Source of the DNA: Chloroflexota bacterium
Lineage (GTDB): Bacteria > Chloroflexota > Dormibacteria > Dormibacterales > Dormibacteraceae
Assembly: GCA_005880695.1 (NCBI GenBank)
Contig: VBGR01000034.1
Location: forward strand, 62,001-126,000
DNA length: 64,000 nt
Reading direction: 5' to 3'
The notes beneath the pieces are model-generated. The model was not told where the DNA came from, searched no databases, and saw only the letters and a program-made list of their open reading frames with translations. Each line of letters starts with the position of its first letter. Within the stretch, counting starts at the first letter, position 1. Of the stretch, positions 15,749-24,419 are shown piece after piece. The position numbers and the translations under genes were made by a program.

Positions 15749-16737
15749 CAGTCTGCGGGGTAGGGCGGAAAACGGCGACCCGCGGATTTCTCCACCAGGC
15801 CGCCGTGCCCGAGCTCGGCCAGGTCGACCGGCACTCCCGCGAAGACGAAGGGCAGGACCAGGTCGAGGGAGGTCTGCTTGCCGAAGCCGGCACAGGAGGC
15901 GATGCCGAGAACGGTTGCCCGGCCCAGCCGCCCCATCCAGAGCATGCTGCCAGGATGGGCCGGCATTCCGAAGCGGACCAGCTCGCCGCCGGCCCGGTCG
16001 AGCTCGGTGTAGGCAGGGTCGAGCGGGTCGATGGACGAGGCTCCCGCGAACAGCACCAGCCCGGCGTCAGCTGAGACCGCCTCCGCATACGCATCACGAA
16101 CGGCGTTCTCGCTGCGCGGAGATTCGCGTACCTCGAGCAGCTCGGCGCCGTACCAGCCGAGCTTCCGCGCCACGGCCTCACGAAAGAGAGCGCGCGCCCT
16201 CGGTTTCAGCTTCTCAGTGACCACTATCGACGTGCGCAGCGGCTGGAACGGCAGGAGCTCGATGACATGCAGCTCGCGAGCCAGGTACTGGGCCTCGCGC
16301 AGGATCGCCTCGGGGACGGCCACGGGCGTCACCTTGCTGCCCGCCACCTCCTCTCCGGCGTCGACGGCCTGCCCGTCGAACAGAGTGAAGACAGCAATCC
16401 CCGGCAAAGCATTGACGCGCGCGAGGACGGGAACGTTGACGCGCAGCAAGCCGCGCCGCTCGGCCAGGATCCGGACCTGGCTCTGAACCGGCGAGGTGAC
16501 GCGCAGACCTCCCTGACCGGCCAGCGCCGCACCGAGCCCGCGGGCGGCCTCGTCCTCGTGCACGTCGCCAGGCTCGAGCTCCACGACATGCACCTCGGCC
16601 ACCTGCCGCAGCCGATCCAGGTGCTCGGAGGACAGGACGGTTCCTTTCCGGAGGTCAGGCCCGAGGTCGTGAGTCAGGACCAGGCCCGCGATCGCGGCCG
16701 GTTCGAGCGAGGCGGTCTCGAGCCTCAGGGGGCGCAT
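15748..16737 (-). CDS. Molybdopterin-binding domain protein
   Basis: The 329-residue protein resembles stand-alone MoaB/MoeA-like molybdopterin-binding proteins. The N-terminal half has VLTHDLGPDLRKGTVLSSEHL; the C-terminal half has LVLFAGASSIDPLDPAYTEL (about 227-246) and GMPAHPGSMLWMGRLG (about 258-273), in place of the usual glycine-rich pterin-binding loops. It may handle or store the molybdenum cofactor, but no molybdoenzyme is nearby. The start at 16737 is 8 bases from the divergent cysS start. Confidence 0.8.
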   Translation of the reverse strand: MRPLRLETASLEPAAIAGLVLTHDLGPDLRKGTVLSSEHLDRLRQVAEVHVVELEPGDVHEDEAARGLGAALAGQGGLRVTSPVQSQVRILAERRGLLRVNVPVLARVNALPGIAVFTLFDGQAVDAGEEVAGSKVTPVAVPEAILREAQYLARELHVIELLPFQPLRTSIVVTEKLKPRARALFREAVARKLGWYGAELLEVRESPRSENAVRDAYAEAVSADAGLVLFAGASSIDPLDPAYTELDRAGGELVRFGMPAHPGSMLWMGRLGRATVLGIASCAGFGKQTSLDLVLPFVFAGVPVDLAELGHGGLVEKSAGRRFPPYPAD

Positions 16738-16745
16738 CGAAACGA

Positions 16746-18158
16746 ATGATTAGCATGAGCGCGAGGTTGGCCGCTCCTCCCATCCGGCTCTACAACACGC
16801 TCGGCCGCGCCCACCAGCAGTTCAAACCGCTCCAGGCCGGCCGGGTCTCCCTCTACACCTGTGGACCCACCGTCTATCGCTACGCCCACGTGGGCAACCT
16901 GCGCACTTACCTCTTCGCCGACCTGCTCCGGCGCGTGCTCGAGTACAACGGCTATGTCGTCGAACAGGTGAAGAACATCACCGACGTCGGCCACCTGACC
17001 GACGACAGCTTCGACCGCGGCGAGGACAAGATGCTGGTCGGAGCGCGGCTCGAGAAGAAGACCCCGGAGGAGATCGCGGCCCACTTCACGGAGGCTTTCC
17101 TGGCTGACGAGCGGCGCCTGAACATCCAGCCCGCGACTCACTACCCGCGCGCGACCGAATGGGTGCCGCGCATGATCGAGCTGGTCGAGCGGCTGCTGGA
17201 GCGGGGCCTCGCCTACGAGTCAGGCGGCACGGTGTATTTCGACATCGCGAGCTTCCCGGCTTACGGGCGGCTCTCGCGAAACACGACCGCGAAGCTCCTG
17301 GCCGGGACGCGCGGCGAGGTCGATCCCCACAAGCACAGCCCGCTCGACTTCACCCTCTGGAAGTCCGCAGGAGAGAACCGGCAGATGGTCTGGCCAAGCC
17401 CGTGGGGGCCGGGCTTCCCGGGCTGGCACATCGAGTGCTCCGCGATGTCCATGGGGCTTCTCGGCGAGCGCTTCGACATCCACTCCGGCGGCGCCGACAA
17501 CGTCTTCCCTCACCATGAGGCCGAGATCGCCCAGTCGGAGGGCGTGACCGGCCACCGGGTGGTGAGCTACTGGATGCACGGGCAGCTCCTGCTCCTCTCC
17601 GGAACGCGAATGGCCAAGTCGGCCGGCAACTTCTTCCGCATCACCGAGCTCGAAGAGCAGGGGTTCGACCCGCTCGCCTTCCGCTACCTGGCGCTCCAGG
17701 CCAGGTATCGCTCACCGCTCAATTTCAGCCCGGAGGGCCTGGCCGGAGCCGATCGGACACTCAGGCAGCTCCGGCGGCGGGTCGCCGAATGGGCCGGCGG
17801 CGCGGACGGTTCCCGTGCTGATTTCCCGGAACGCTTTCTGGCGAAAATCAACGACGACCTGGACCTGCCCGGCGCGATGGCGCTGGTCTCGGACGTGGTG
17901 CGCGGGTCCCTGGCCCCTGGCGCCAAAGCGGCCCTGCTGCTGGACTGGGACCGGATTCTGGGCCTGGACCTGGATCGGGCTCCAGGCCGCGAAGACCTGC
18001 CGGCGGGAGCCGCCGAGCTGCTCGAGCAGCGGGCACGAGCCCGCGGAGCTCGCGATTTTGCGACCTCGGACCGGCTCCGAGATGAGCTGGCGACCCTCGG
18101 GGTGCTCGTCATCGACGGCCCGGAGGGGCAGCGCTGGAGAGTGGGGCCCGAGCCTTAG
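16746..18158 (+). CDS. cysS: Cysteinyl-tRNA synthetase
   Basis: The 470-residue class I synthetase charges tRNA-Cys. Zinc ligands include C39 in LYTCGPTVY, the cysteine of WHIECSAM and the histidines of FPHHEAEI. The HIGH motif appears as HVGN (48-51) and the KMSKS motif as RMAKSAGNF. A DALR-like helical domain and C-terminal anticodon region (ATSDRLRDELATLGV) complete the usual length. The related MshC ligase is shorter and lacks this C-terminal region. ATG codons at 16746 and 16755 are both possible. A hairpin at 18167 follows. Confidence 0.95.
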   Translation: MISMSARLAAPPIRLYNTLGRAHQQFKPLQAGRVSLYTCGPTVYRYAHVGNLRTYLFADLLRRVLEYNGYVVEQVKNITDVGHLTDDSFDRGEDKMLVGARLEKKTPEEIAAHFTEAFLADERRLNIQPATHYPRATEWVPRMIELVERLLERGLAYESGGTVYFDIASFPAYGRLSRNTTAKLLAGTRGEVDPHKHSPLDFTLWKSAGENRQMVWPSPWGPGFPGWHIECSAMSMGLLGERFDIHSGGADNVFPHHEAEIAQSEGVTGHRVVSYWMHGQLLLLSGTRMAKSAGNFFRITELEEQGFDPLAFRYLALQARYRSPLNFSPEGLAGADRTLRQLRRRVAEWAGGADGSRADFPERFLAKINDDLDLPGAMALVSDVVRGSLAPGAKAALLLDWDRILGLDLDRAPGREDLPAGAAELLEQRARARGARDFATSDRLRDELATLGVLVIDGPEGQRWRVGPEP

Positions 18159-18166
18159 AACAATGA

Positions 18167-18191
18167 GGACCGGGTCGGCCGGACCCGGTCC
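18167..18191. terminator. Terminator-like hairpin between cysS and the anti-sigma gene
   Basis: Perfect 10-base arms GGACCGGGTC and GACCCGGTCC flank the loop GGCCG. It lies 8 bases after the cysS stop and between convergent genes, so it can act in both directions. No T run follows on either strand. Confidence 0.6.
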
Positions 18192-18218
18192 CCCGAGGAG
18201 GAAAGGCAGACAGTCGCT

Positions 18219-18788
18219 TCAGTCGCCTGGACGGCCGTGGCCGCTCCCAGGGCTGGGATCGCCCGCGGCCCTATCGTCCGGAGCGTGACTCGGTTGGTCT
18301 TGGCCGCTCGTCTCTGGTTCGGCGGTCCTGTTCTTGGCGGCGTCTTTCGAACTTGCCGCCGCCTCGCCGGCCTGGCTGTCGCGGCCGGCAGCTTGTGGCG
18401 GCGCGGCCTCCCGCGCGGCGGACGCATGCTGGTCGCCTGGCGCCTGGCTCTTCTGGCTCGCCGCCGCGCTGACGCAGTGGCCGATTCCACGCTCGCCGGG
18501 GGCACGTGCGGTCTTGCACTGGCTCACGACCGCCTCGACCTGCTGGCCCCAGGCCGACGGATCGGAGCTTCCGGTCACCGCGGTCGCGGCGACCGCGCCG
18601 CCCGTGAGTGTGGCGAGGCTGGCCGCGGCCAAACCGAGCACGACCCGGCTGCGCAGCGGCTTGAACAGGCTCGCCAGGCGGCGCGGCGTCGCATAAGCGG
18701 GCGGCGGCGGGGTGGCCGATGCGAGGAGGGGACCGAGCTCCTGCTCGAGCGACCGGCCGAGCCAGCGCTCGAATTCAGCCTCAGACAT
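18219..18788 (-). CDS. Putative membrane anti-sigma factor
   Basis: The 189-residue protein has a short cytoplasmic N-terminus (FERWLGRSLEQELGPLL, about 5-21), one transmembrane helix (about 49-70, VVLGLAAASLATLTGGAVAA) and a long Ala/Ser/Gly-rich outer tail with many Gln and Asp residues. No classic HxxxCxxC zinc anti-sigma motif is present. Its ATG at 18788 overlaps the end of the ECF sigma gene by 8 bases, and this gene pair is the main reason for the call. It could instead be a secreted-tail sensor of unknown type. Confidence 0.6.
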   Translation of the reverse strand: MSEAEFERWLGRSLEQELGPLLASATPPPPAYATPRRLASLFKPLRSRVVLGLAAASLATLTGGAVAATAVTGSSDPSAWGQQVEAVVSQCKTARAPGERGIGHCVSAAASQKSQAPGDQHASAAREAAPPQAAGRDSQAGEAAASSKDAAKNRTAEPETSGQDQPSHAPDDRAAGDPSPGSGHGRPGD

Positions 18789-19359
18789 CGCGGCTTTCCA
18801 TGACTCCTCTCTGAGCAGGAACGCGGCCGGCCGGCTCGCTACCCGTTTGCTCCGGCCGGAAATCGCCCAGCTCGACGCGGAGCCGGCCCTTTGCGGTCGA
18901 CAGGCGCGAGGCGATCGTGCGCTCGGGTACGCCGAGACCGACAGCGATCTCACGGTTCGTGTAGCCGTGGTAGTAGCGCAGGACCATCGCCGCCGCCTGC
19001 TTCGCCGGCAGCCGGCCGAGCGCCTTCACGAGGGCCGCCCGGGGCAGCTCGGCCGGATCGCCAACCTCGCCCGGCCGTCCCAGCCGCCGGACGATCTCGC
19101 CCACCTCGCGGAGCTTCGACCAGCGCTTGTAGGAGATCGCCCGATTGACAGCGATCCGGTGCAGCCAGGCCTCAGCCGGCGCGCTCGGGTTCCAGCGCGG
19201 CCAGGCTTTGAACGCCTGGACGAAAGCGTCCTGGAGACAGTCTTCAGCCGCCGCCCGATCTCCGAGCAGCACCACCAGCGTGCCGAGGAGGCGACCGTAG
19301 GTGTCGCGGTAGAGGCGGTCGAAGTCGGTGGGGTTGCCGGGGCGATAGGCGGATTCCAC
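18781..19359 (-). CDS. ECF-type RNA polymerase sigma factor
   Basis: From the GTG at 19359 the product has 192 residues. Region 2 is FDRLYRDTYGRLLGTL to AEDCLQDAFVQAFKAWPRW; region 4 is ALGRLPAKQAAAMVLRYYHGY then NREIAVGLGVPERTIASRL, a clear helix-turn-helix. Between them is a short charged linker. I chose the GTG because TAACTT lies 8 bases upstream, a leaderless layout; a TTG at 19389 would add ten residues. The downstream overlapping gene encodes a probable membrane anti-sigma factor. Its target regulon is unknown; the adjacent pilus-type operon is one candidate. Confidence 0.85.
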   Translation of the reverse strand: MESAYRPGNPTDFDRLYRDTYGRLLGTLVVLLGDRAAAEDCLQDAFVQAFKAWPRWNPSAPAEAWLHRIAVNRAISYKRWSKLREVGEIVRRLGRPGEVGDPAELPRAALVKALGRLPAKQAAAMVLRYYHGYTNREIAVGLGVPERTIASRLSTAKGRLRVELGDFRPEQTGSEPAGRVPAQRGVMESRDV

Positions 19360-19367
19360 GCGCAGGG

Positions 19368-19373
19368 AAGTTA
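19368..19373 (-). promoter_or_regulatory. -10 element of the ECF sigma gene
   Basis: TAACTT on the minus strand is followed by 8 bases and the GTG at 19359. This fits the leaderless pattern of the window and decides the start. Confidence 0.45.
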
Positions 19374-19493
19374 ACGCAGAACAATGCAAACCTTTGTGCT
19401 CGAACCGAATTGGGCTGCTAGACTGCGCCGTCGCCAGCGCTCACCGAAAGCGAACGACAGAAAATCCGCGTTGACGCGTTATCAAGTCACCGA

Positions 19494-20063
19494 ATGTTCG
19501 GACGCACCTGCATGCCTCAAAACCGGTCCCGTAAGAAACTCGGCCAGTCGCTCGTCGAGACTGCGATCACGCTGCCGCTCCTGCTCATGCTGGCCCTCGG
19601 CGTGACCGACATCGGGCGCGCTTTCTACTACCGCGAAGGCGTGGTCAACGCCACGCGTCAGGCCGTCAGGCTGGCGGTCAACAAAGCCAATCACACTACG
19701 GGGAACCTCGCCTGCGCCGCCAACGGCAGCTCGCCGGCGACGCTCACCACGACCATCCCCGGCAGCGGAGTGTCGGCGCTCAACACGATCGCCAACCAGG
19801 TCGCCCTGGAGAGCTCGAGCAACGGGCTGCCGGCCGGCTCGGCCGTCAATGGGGCGACCCTCACGGTGACCTGGCACTGCAGCAGCGGGCTGGCCGTGAC
19901 CAATTCAACCAACGGCGGTATCACGGACCCGGGCGACAGCCGCTCGGACGCCATCTCAGCCCGGATCGTCTTCCAGCTGCAGCTGATCACGCCCTTCATC
20001 TATCCGTTCACCGGGCCCTCCTTCACTCTCGGTCAAACCGAGCTCGGGAGAGCCGAATACTGA
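19494..20063 (+). CDS. TadE-like pilus assembly protein
   Basis: The 189-residue protein has the TadE signature: GQSLVETAITLPLLLMLALGV (about 17-37), a Gly/Glu prepilin-like segment continuing into a transmembrane helix, then DIGRAFYYREGVVNATRQAVR. The rest is a Ser/Thr/Asn-rich outer domain. TadE proteins are minor pseudopilins of tight-adherence pili. The ATG at 19512 is also possible. The stop overlaps the next gene's start (TGATG), so three genes form one operon. Confidence 0.82.
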   Translation: MFGRTCMPQNRSRKKLGQSLVETAITLPLLLMLALGVTDIGRAFYYREGVVNATRQAVRLAVNKANHTTGNLACAANGSSPATLTTTIPGSGVSALNTIANQVALESSSNGLPAGSAVNGATLTVTWHCSSGLAVTNSTNGGITDPGDSRSDAISARIVFQLQLITPFIYPFTGPSFTLGQTELGRAEY

Positions 20064-20701
20064 TGCGCGGCAGGCAGCACGGCCAGGGTCTCGTCGAGTT
20101 CGCACTGACCTTTCCGGTGCTCTTCTTCGTTTTCGTGGGGATGATCGACCTCTACCGCATCGTCGAGGTCAACAACGCTGTCGCCGAGGCGGCCAGGCAG
20201 GGCGCGCGCCAGGCGGCGGCCAACGCCAACCCGGCTGACAACGGTTTCGGCGCCGTTGACTCGAACCCCTGCTCAGGGCTCGTCTTCACCGGCTCGGCCA
20301 GCGGCAGCGGGTGCCTGACCGATGCCCGCATCAAGGCCACGGTGCAGAACGTGCTCGGCCCCTTCGACCGCGTAACCACCCTCTACTCGAACACGAACGC
20401 GGCCAACTGCCCGAACCCAGCGGTGATCGGAACGGCGACGGTCTGCGTCTCACCGAGCCAGTCAGCCTCCGCCACGGCCTACGCGGATTGCACGACGGCG
20501 AGGGCCGCCCTCGGCCACGATCCAAACCCCGGGGAACTCGGGGGCCGGCAGGCTGAGTGGACGTATCCCCACTACCAGGGCTGCTTCCTGGTCCAGGTCA
20601 CGGTCATCTACACCTACGACGCGTTCACGCCGTTGCTGGGACCCTTCGCGCCCAATTTCCTGAGGCTGGCCTCGACCAGCACCATGCTCGCGGAGTACTG
20701 A
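20063..20701 (+). CDS. TadE-like pilus assembly protein (second)
   Basis: The 212-residue protein repeats the plan of its neighbour: HGQGLVEFALTFPVLFFVFVG (about 6-26) and then EVNNAVAEAARQGARQAAA. Cysteines in the outer domain (NPCSGLVF, GCLTDAR, ADCTTAR, YQGCFLV) could form disulfides. Start and stop both overlap neighbouring genes as TGATG, so expression is coupled. The role is presumably in Tad-type pili, but no TadA ATPase or Flp pilin gene is in the window. Confidence 0.8.
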   Translation: MRGRQHGQGLVEFALTFPVLFFVFVGMIDLYRIVEVNNAVAEAARQGARQAAANANPADNGFGAVDSNPCSGLVFTGSASGSGCLTDARIKATVQNVLGPFDRVTTLYSNTNAANCPNPAVIGTATVCVSPSQSASATAYADCTTARAALGHDPNPGELGGRQAEWTYPHYQGCFLVQVTVIYTYDAFTPLLGPFAPNFLRLASTSTMLAEY

Positions 20702-22077
20702 TGCGCGAGCGCAATCGCGAGCAGGGACAGGCGATCGTTTTCGTCGCCTTGATCATGCTGGCGGTCTTCGGGTTCGCGGCGTTTGCCGTCGACGCCGGCC
20801 TGACGCAGGCGGACAGGCGCAACCTCCAGGCGTACGCGGACGACGCGGCACTGGCCGGAACGCGCGCCTACCTGACAGGCGCCTCCGCGAACACGGTCCA
20901 CTACATCGCCATGCAGTACGCGGGCCGGGCGATCGGCCTCGGCCTGCCGGTCGCCGGCTGCAACTCCAGCGCGAGCTGTCCGGCTGGCGTCTACACCAGC
21001 GGGGGCTACACGATCGATCTCGAGGACCCGGCCGCCTACGTTCTCGACCTCAGCATCACCCACACCCAGGCCAGCATCTTCGGCAGGGTGATCGGCGCCA
21101 ATACGCTGACCGCGGGCGCGTCGGCGCGGGCGGAGCCGCCAGGTCCCGTCGCCAACCAGGCCCTCTACGCGGTGGCGGCGACGGAGGGCAACGCCCAGAT
21201 CAACGGCGGTGGCGCCGCCTTGCAGACAGTCGGTGGCGACGTCTACGCGCTTGGCAGCTTCGGCGGCAACAACGGCTCGCACACGACCGGCATCCCACCG
21301 GTTCCAACCAGCCCCGGCGGCACCCCCTGTGCGGGCGCGGGCGCTACGCACCTGGACGTGGGGGGAGCCGGCAACAGCCTTAACTACACCTACACCAACG
21401 GCAGCACACCGCCACCGATCACCAACGTCCCGGTGCCCTCGATGCCGGACTCGGCGGCGCCGACCCTCGCCCTGGGTTATCAGACCTACACGAACACCGC
21501 CGCGGCCAAGGACGCCTTCGGCAACTGGAAGCCCGGCCTCTACAACGGCGTCTTCCCAAGCGGCGGCAAGATGAATCCGGGTGTTTACAAGCTGATCAAC
21601 GTCACCTCGACCATCTCGCTCGGCACGATCCAGAACACGACAGCCGTCGCGCCCGGCACCGAGAACACCAACGGCGCCGTGGCGGTCATCCTCGACAGCA
21701 GCGACACCGGGAACCTCGACTGGAGCAACGCCCAGCTGAACGGGCTCGACGACCTCCATCCACCCTTCCCTCAGTACATCGGGCCACGCGATCTGGTGAG
21801 CACCCACAACTTTCTTTTCTGGGGCGGCAACGGGGCCGGCGGCTACGTCGGCAACACCTCGGTCGGGCCCGGAGCGACGACCAACCTGTCGGGCATCATC
21901 TACCTGCCCGAGACGAACTACTCGAGCGACGGCAGCTCGAGCCCGGTCTATAACGGCTCCTTCTTCGTCGCGACGATGGACGTGAACGGCGGCGGGAACG
22001 GCGCTCAGGTCTTCAACTGGGTCTGCAACCTGGCTGCCGAGAACAACAACGCCTTCCAGGGCGGTCTTGTCCGCTAG
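20701..22077 (+). CDS. TadG-like protein with large secreted domain
   Basis: The 458-residue protein starts with GQAIVFVALIMLAVFGFAAFA (about 9-29) and DAGLTQADRRNLQAYADDAALAG, the TadG N-terminus. The remaining 400 residues are Gly/Asn/Thr-rich, with GGGAALQTVGGDVYALGSFGG, and look like a beta-helical or adhesive domain. I do not see the MIDAS motif of a von Willebrand A domain. It is the last gene of the TadE-TadE-TadG operon and is the likely surface-exposed part. Such proteins are membrane anchored with the tail outside. Confidence 0.78.
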   Translation: MRERNREQGQAIVFVALIMLAVFGFAAFAVDAGLTQADRRNLQAYADDAALAGTRAYLTGASANTVHYIAMQYAGRAIGLGLPVAGCNSSASCPAGVYTSGGYTIDLEDPAAYVLDLSITHTQASIFGRVIGANTLTAGASARAEPPGPVANQALYAVAATEGNAQINGGGAALQTVGGDVYALGSFGGNNGSHTTGIPPVPTSPGGTPCAGAGATHLDVGGAGNSLNYTYTNGSTPPPITNVPVPSMPDSAAPTLALGYQTYTNTAAAKDAFGNWKPGLYNGVFPSGGKMNPGVYKLINVTSTISLGTIQNTTAVAPGTENTNGAVAVILDSSDTGNLDWSNAQLNGLDDLHPPFPQYIGPRDLVSTHNFLFWGGNGAGGYVGNTSVGPGATTNLSGIIYLPETNYSSDGSSSPVYNGSFFVATMDVNGGGNGAQVFNWVCNLAAENNNAFQGGLVR

Positions 22078-22133
22078 GAGAGCGGTGCGCTGCGAAAGCG
22101 GCGACAGGGCAGTCGCCACCGACTAGTTTCCTC

Positions 22134-22163
22134 TTGACGGCGAACACATGTTCGCCTTAGCCT
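22134..22163 (+). promoter_or_regulatory. SOS-type promoter with LexA box before the MrfA-like helicase
   Basis: A TTGACG -35 (22134-22139) and a TAGCCT -10 (22158-22163) are 18 bases apart. Between them lies CGAACACATGTTCG (22141-22154), a match to the Gram-positive LexA/DinR consensus CGAAC-N4-GTTCG with 6-base perfect arms. A bound LexA would block RNA polymerase. The -10 is 6 bases before the GTG at 22170. Confidence 0.75.
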
Positions 22164-22169
22164 CCCGTG

Positions 22170-24419
22170 GTGGCAGTCCCGCCCTTCGACGCCGCCGCCT
22201 TCCCCGGTGAGATCACCCTCGACCACCTGATCCCGGCCTCGCCGGGCGAGTACGTCGAGCTGCCTCGAGACCTGCCCGAGCCGCTTGCAGACGCCCTCCG
22301 CGCCCGCGGCATCGACCGCCTCTTCTCCCACCAGGCGCAGGCCCGAGCCGCAGCGCTGGCCGGGCGCCACCTGGTCGTCGTGACGCCGACCGCCAGCGGC
22401 AAGACGCTCTGCTACAACCTGCCGGTCCTGGAGCGGATCCTGGCCCGGCCCGAGAGCCGCGCCCTCTACCTCTTCCCGACCAAGGCCTTGGCCCAGGACC
22501 AGATGGTCGAGCTGGGCGAGATGGCGGCCCGGCTGCCGGTGCGCCTCAAGGTGCACACGTACGACGGCGACACTCCCGCCGGGCAGCGGACCGCGATCCG
22601 CGAGGCCGGGCACATCGTCCTCACCAACCCGGACATGCTGCACACTGGGATCCTTCCCCACCACACGCGCTGGCGAAAGCTGTTCTCCGCGCTGGACTAC
22701 GTCGTGGTCGACGAGCTCCACACCTACCGGGGGCTCTTCGGCAGCCAGGTTGCCAACGTGCTCCGCCGGCTGAAACGGATCTGCGAGTTCTACGGGTCCT
22801 CACCGCGCTTCCTCTGCGCCTCGGCTACGATCGCCAACCCACGGCAGCTGGCCGAACGCCTGCTCGAGGAGGAAGACGTCGAGCTGGTGGACAGGAGCGG
22901 AGCGCCGCGCGGCGAGCGCCGGCTCGTCTTCTACAACCCTCCGCTGCTGAACCGAGCGCTCGGAGTCCGGCGCTCGAGCCTGCTCGAAGCCTGCCGGATC
23001 GCCTCCCCCTGGATCAAGCGAGGCGTCCAGACCATCGCCTTCTGCCGGAGCCGGGTCTCCGTCGAGGTGATGCTGAGCTACCTCCAGCAGTCGCTGGCTC
23101 CGTCGCTCGACGCCAGGCGGCGAGTGCGCGGCTACCGGGGCGGCTACCTGCCGCTGCGCAGGCGGGAGATCGAAGCCGGCCTGCGGTCAGGCGAGGTCAC
23201 CTGCGTCGTCTCGACCAACGCCCTCGAGCTCGGCGTCGACATCGGCACCCTGCAGGCGGCGGTCCTGGTCGGGTACCCGGGAACCATCGCCTCGACCTGG
23301 CAGCAGCTGGGCCGGGCGGGCCGCCGTTCGGGCTCGGTCGCGGTCTTCGTCGCGTCCTCCTCGCCGCTCGACCAGTTCATCGTTCGCCACCCTGAGTATT
23401 TCCTCGCCTCCAGCCCCGAGGAGGGCCTGATCGACGCCGACAACCTGCTGGTGCAGGCCGGCCACCTCCAGGCGGCGCTCTTCGAGCTGCCTTTCGCCCA
23501 GGCCGAGCGCTTCGGCCGCGCCGACGTCGGCGGGCTGCTCGACCTTTTCGCCGAGGACGGGGTAGCCAGCCTGTCGGGCGACCGCTGGTACTGGAACAAG
23601 CAGTCGTTCCCGGCTGAAGACGTTTCCCTGCGGCGCATGGCGGCCGACAACGTGGTGATCGTCGACACCTCGGGCACGCGGCCGGAGGTGATCGGCGAGA
23701 TGGACCAGTTCTCGGCGCCGACCATGCTCCACGAGGAGGCGATCTACCTCCAGGAGGGCGCCCAGTACCACGTCGACCGGCTCGACTGGGAGGAGAAGAA
23801 GGCATACGTGCGCCCGGTCGAGGTCGACTACTACACCACCGCGCTCAATTCCTTCTCGGTGCGGGTGCTGGACCGCTTCGGCGGGCCGGACGGCGAGCCG
23901 CTCAACCGGTCGCACGGCGAGGTGAAGCTCACGAGCCTGGCGGCGATGTTCAAGAAGATCCGCTTCCATACCCACGAGAACATCGGATCGGGGCCGATCA
24001 AGCTGCCCGAGCAGACGCTCCACACGACCGCCTACTGGACGAGCCTCGACGACTCGGTCACCCGATCCATCGGCAAGGACGAGATGGAAGCGGGCCTTCA
24101 GGGTCTGGCCCACGCGCTCCGACATGTGGGGTCGCTGCGGCTGATGTGCGACCCGCGCGACCTGGGCGCGGTGGCCGAGGTCCGGTCGCCTTTCACGCGG
24201 CGACCCACCGTCACGGTCTACGAGGTGTACCCAGGAGGCGTCGGCTATGCGGCTCGCCTCTACGAGCTCCATGAGGAGCTGCTGCGCGCAGCCGCCGACC
24301 TGGTCCGGGACTGCCCCTGCCTCTCCGGCTGCCCGTCCTGCATCGGTCCGCTGCACGAGGTCGAAGGCGCAAAAGAGGCATGCCTGCAAATGCTTTACGC
24401 GAACGCCTTGCCAGCCTAA
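22170..24419 (+). CDS. mrfA: MrfA-like DEAD/DEAH-box helicase with C-terminal zinc cluster (DUF1998)
   Basis: The 749-residue superfamily 2 helicase has Walker A TPTASGKTLCYN (about 73-84), DExH box VVVDELHTY, motif III SATIANP, and the second RecA domain ending STNALELGVDIGTL and GRAGRRSGSVAVF. The C-terminal part is the DUF1998/MrfA domain with a four-cysteine cluster, CPCLSGCPSC, some 30 residues from the end. In B. subtilis MrfA and exonuclease MrfB excise mitomycin adducts without UvrA. I chose the second of two GTG codons (22170) because the -10 lies 6 bases upstream; 22167 is the alternative. The 3' end overlaps the mrfB-like gene by 40 bases. Confidence 0.9.
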   Translation: MAVPPFDAAAFPGEITLDHLIPASPGEYVELPRDLPEPLADALRARGIDRLFSHQAQARAAALAGRHLVVVTPTASGKTLCYNLPVLERILARPESRALYLFPTKALAQDQMVELGEMAARLPVRLKVHTYDGDTPAGQRTAIREAGHIVLTNPDMLHTGILPHHTRWRKLFSALDYVVVDELHTYRGLFGSQVANVLRRLKRICEFYGSSPRFLCASATIANPRQLAERLLEEEDVELVDRSGAPRGERRLVFYNPPLLNRALGVRRSSLLEACRIASPWIKRGVQTIAFCRSRVSVEVMLSYLQQSLAPSLDARRRVRGYRGGYLPLRRREIEAGLRSGEVTCVVSTNALELGVDIGTLQAAVLVGYPGTIASTWQQLGRAGRRSGSVAVFVASSSPLDQFIVRHPEYFLASSPEEGLIDADNLLVQAGHLQAALFELPFAQAERFGRADVGGLLDLFAEDGVASLSGDRWYWNKQSFPAEDVSLRRMAADNVVIVDTSGTRPEVIGEMDQFSAPTMLHEEAIYLQEGAQYHVDRLDWEEKKAYVRPVEVDYYTTALNSFSVRVLDRFGGPDGEPLNRSHGEVKLTSLAAMFKKIRFHTHENIGSGPIKLPEQTLHTTAYWTSLDDSVTRSIGKDEMEAGLQGLAHALRHVGSLRLMCDPRDLGAVAEVRSPFTRRPTVTVYEVYPGGVGYAARLYELHEELLRAAADLVRDCPCLSGCPSCIGPLHEVEGAKEACLQMLYANALPA

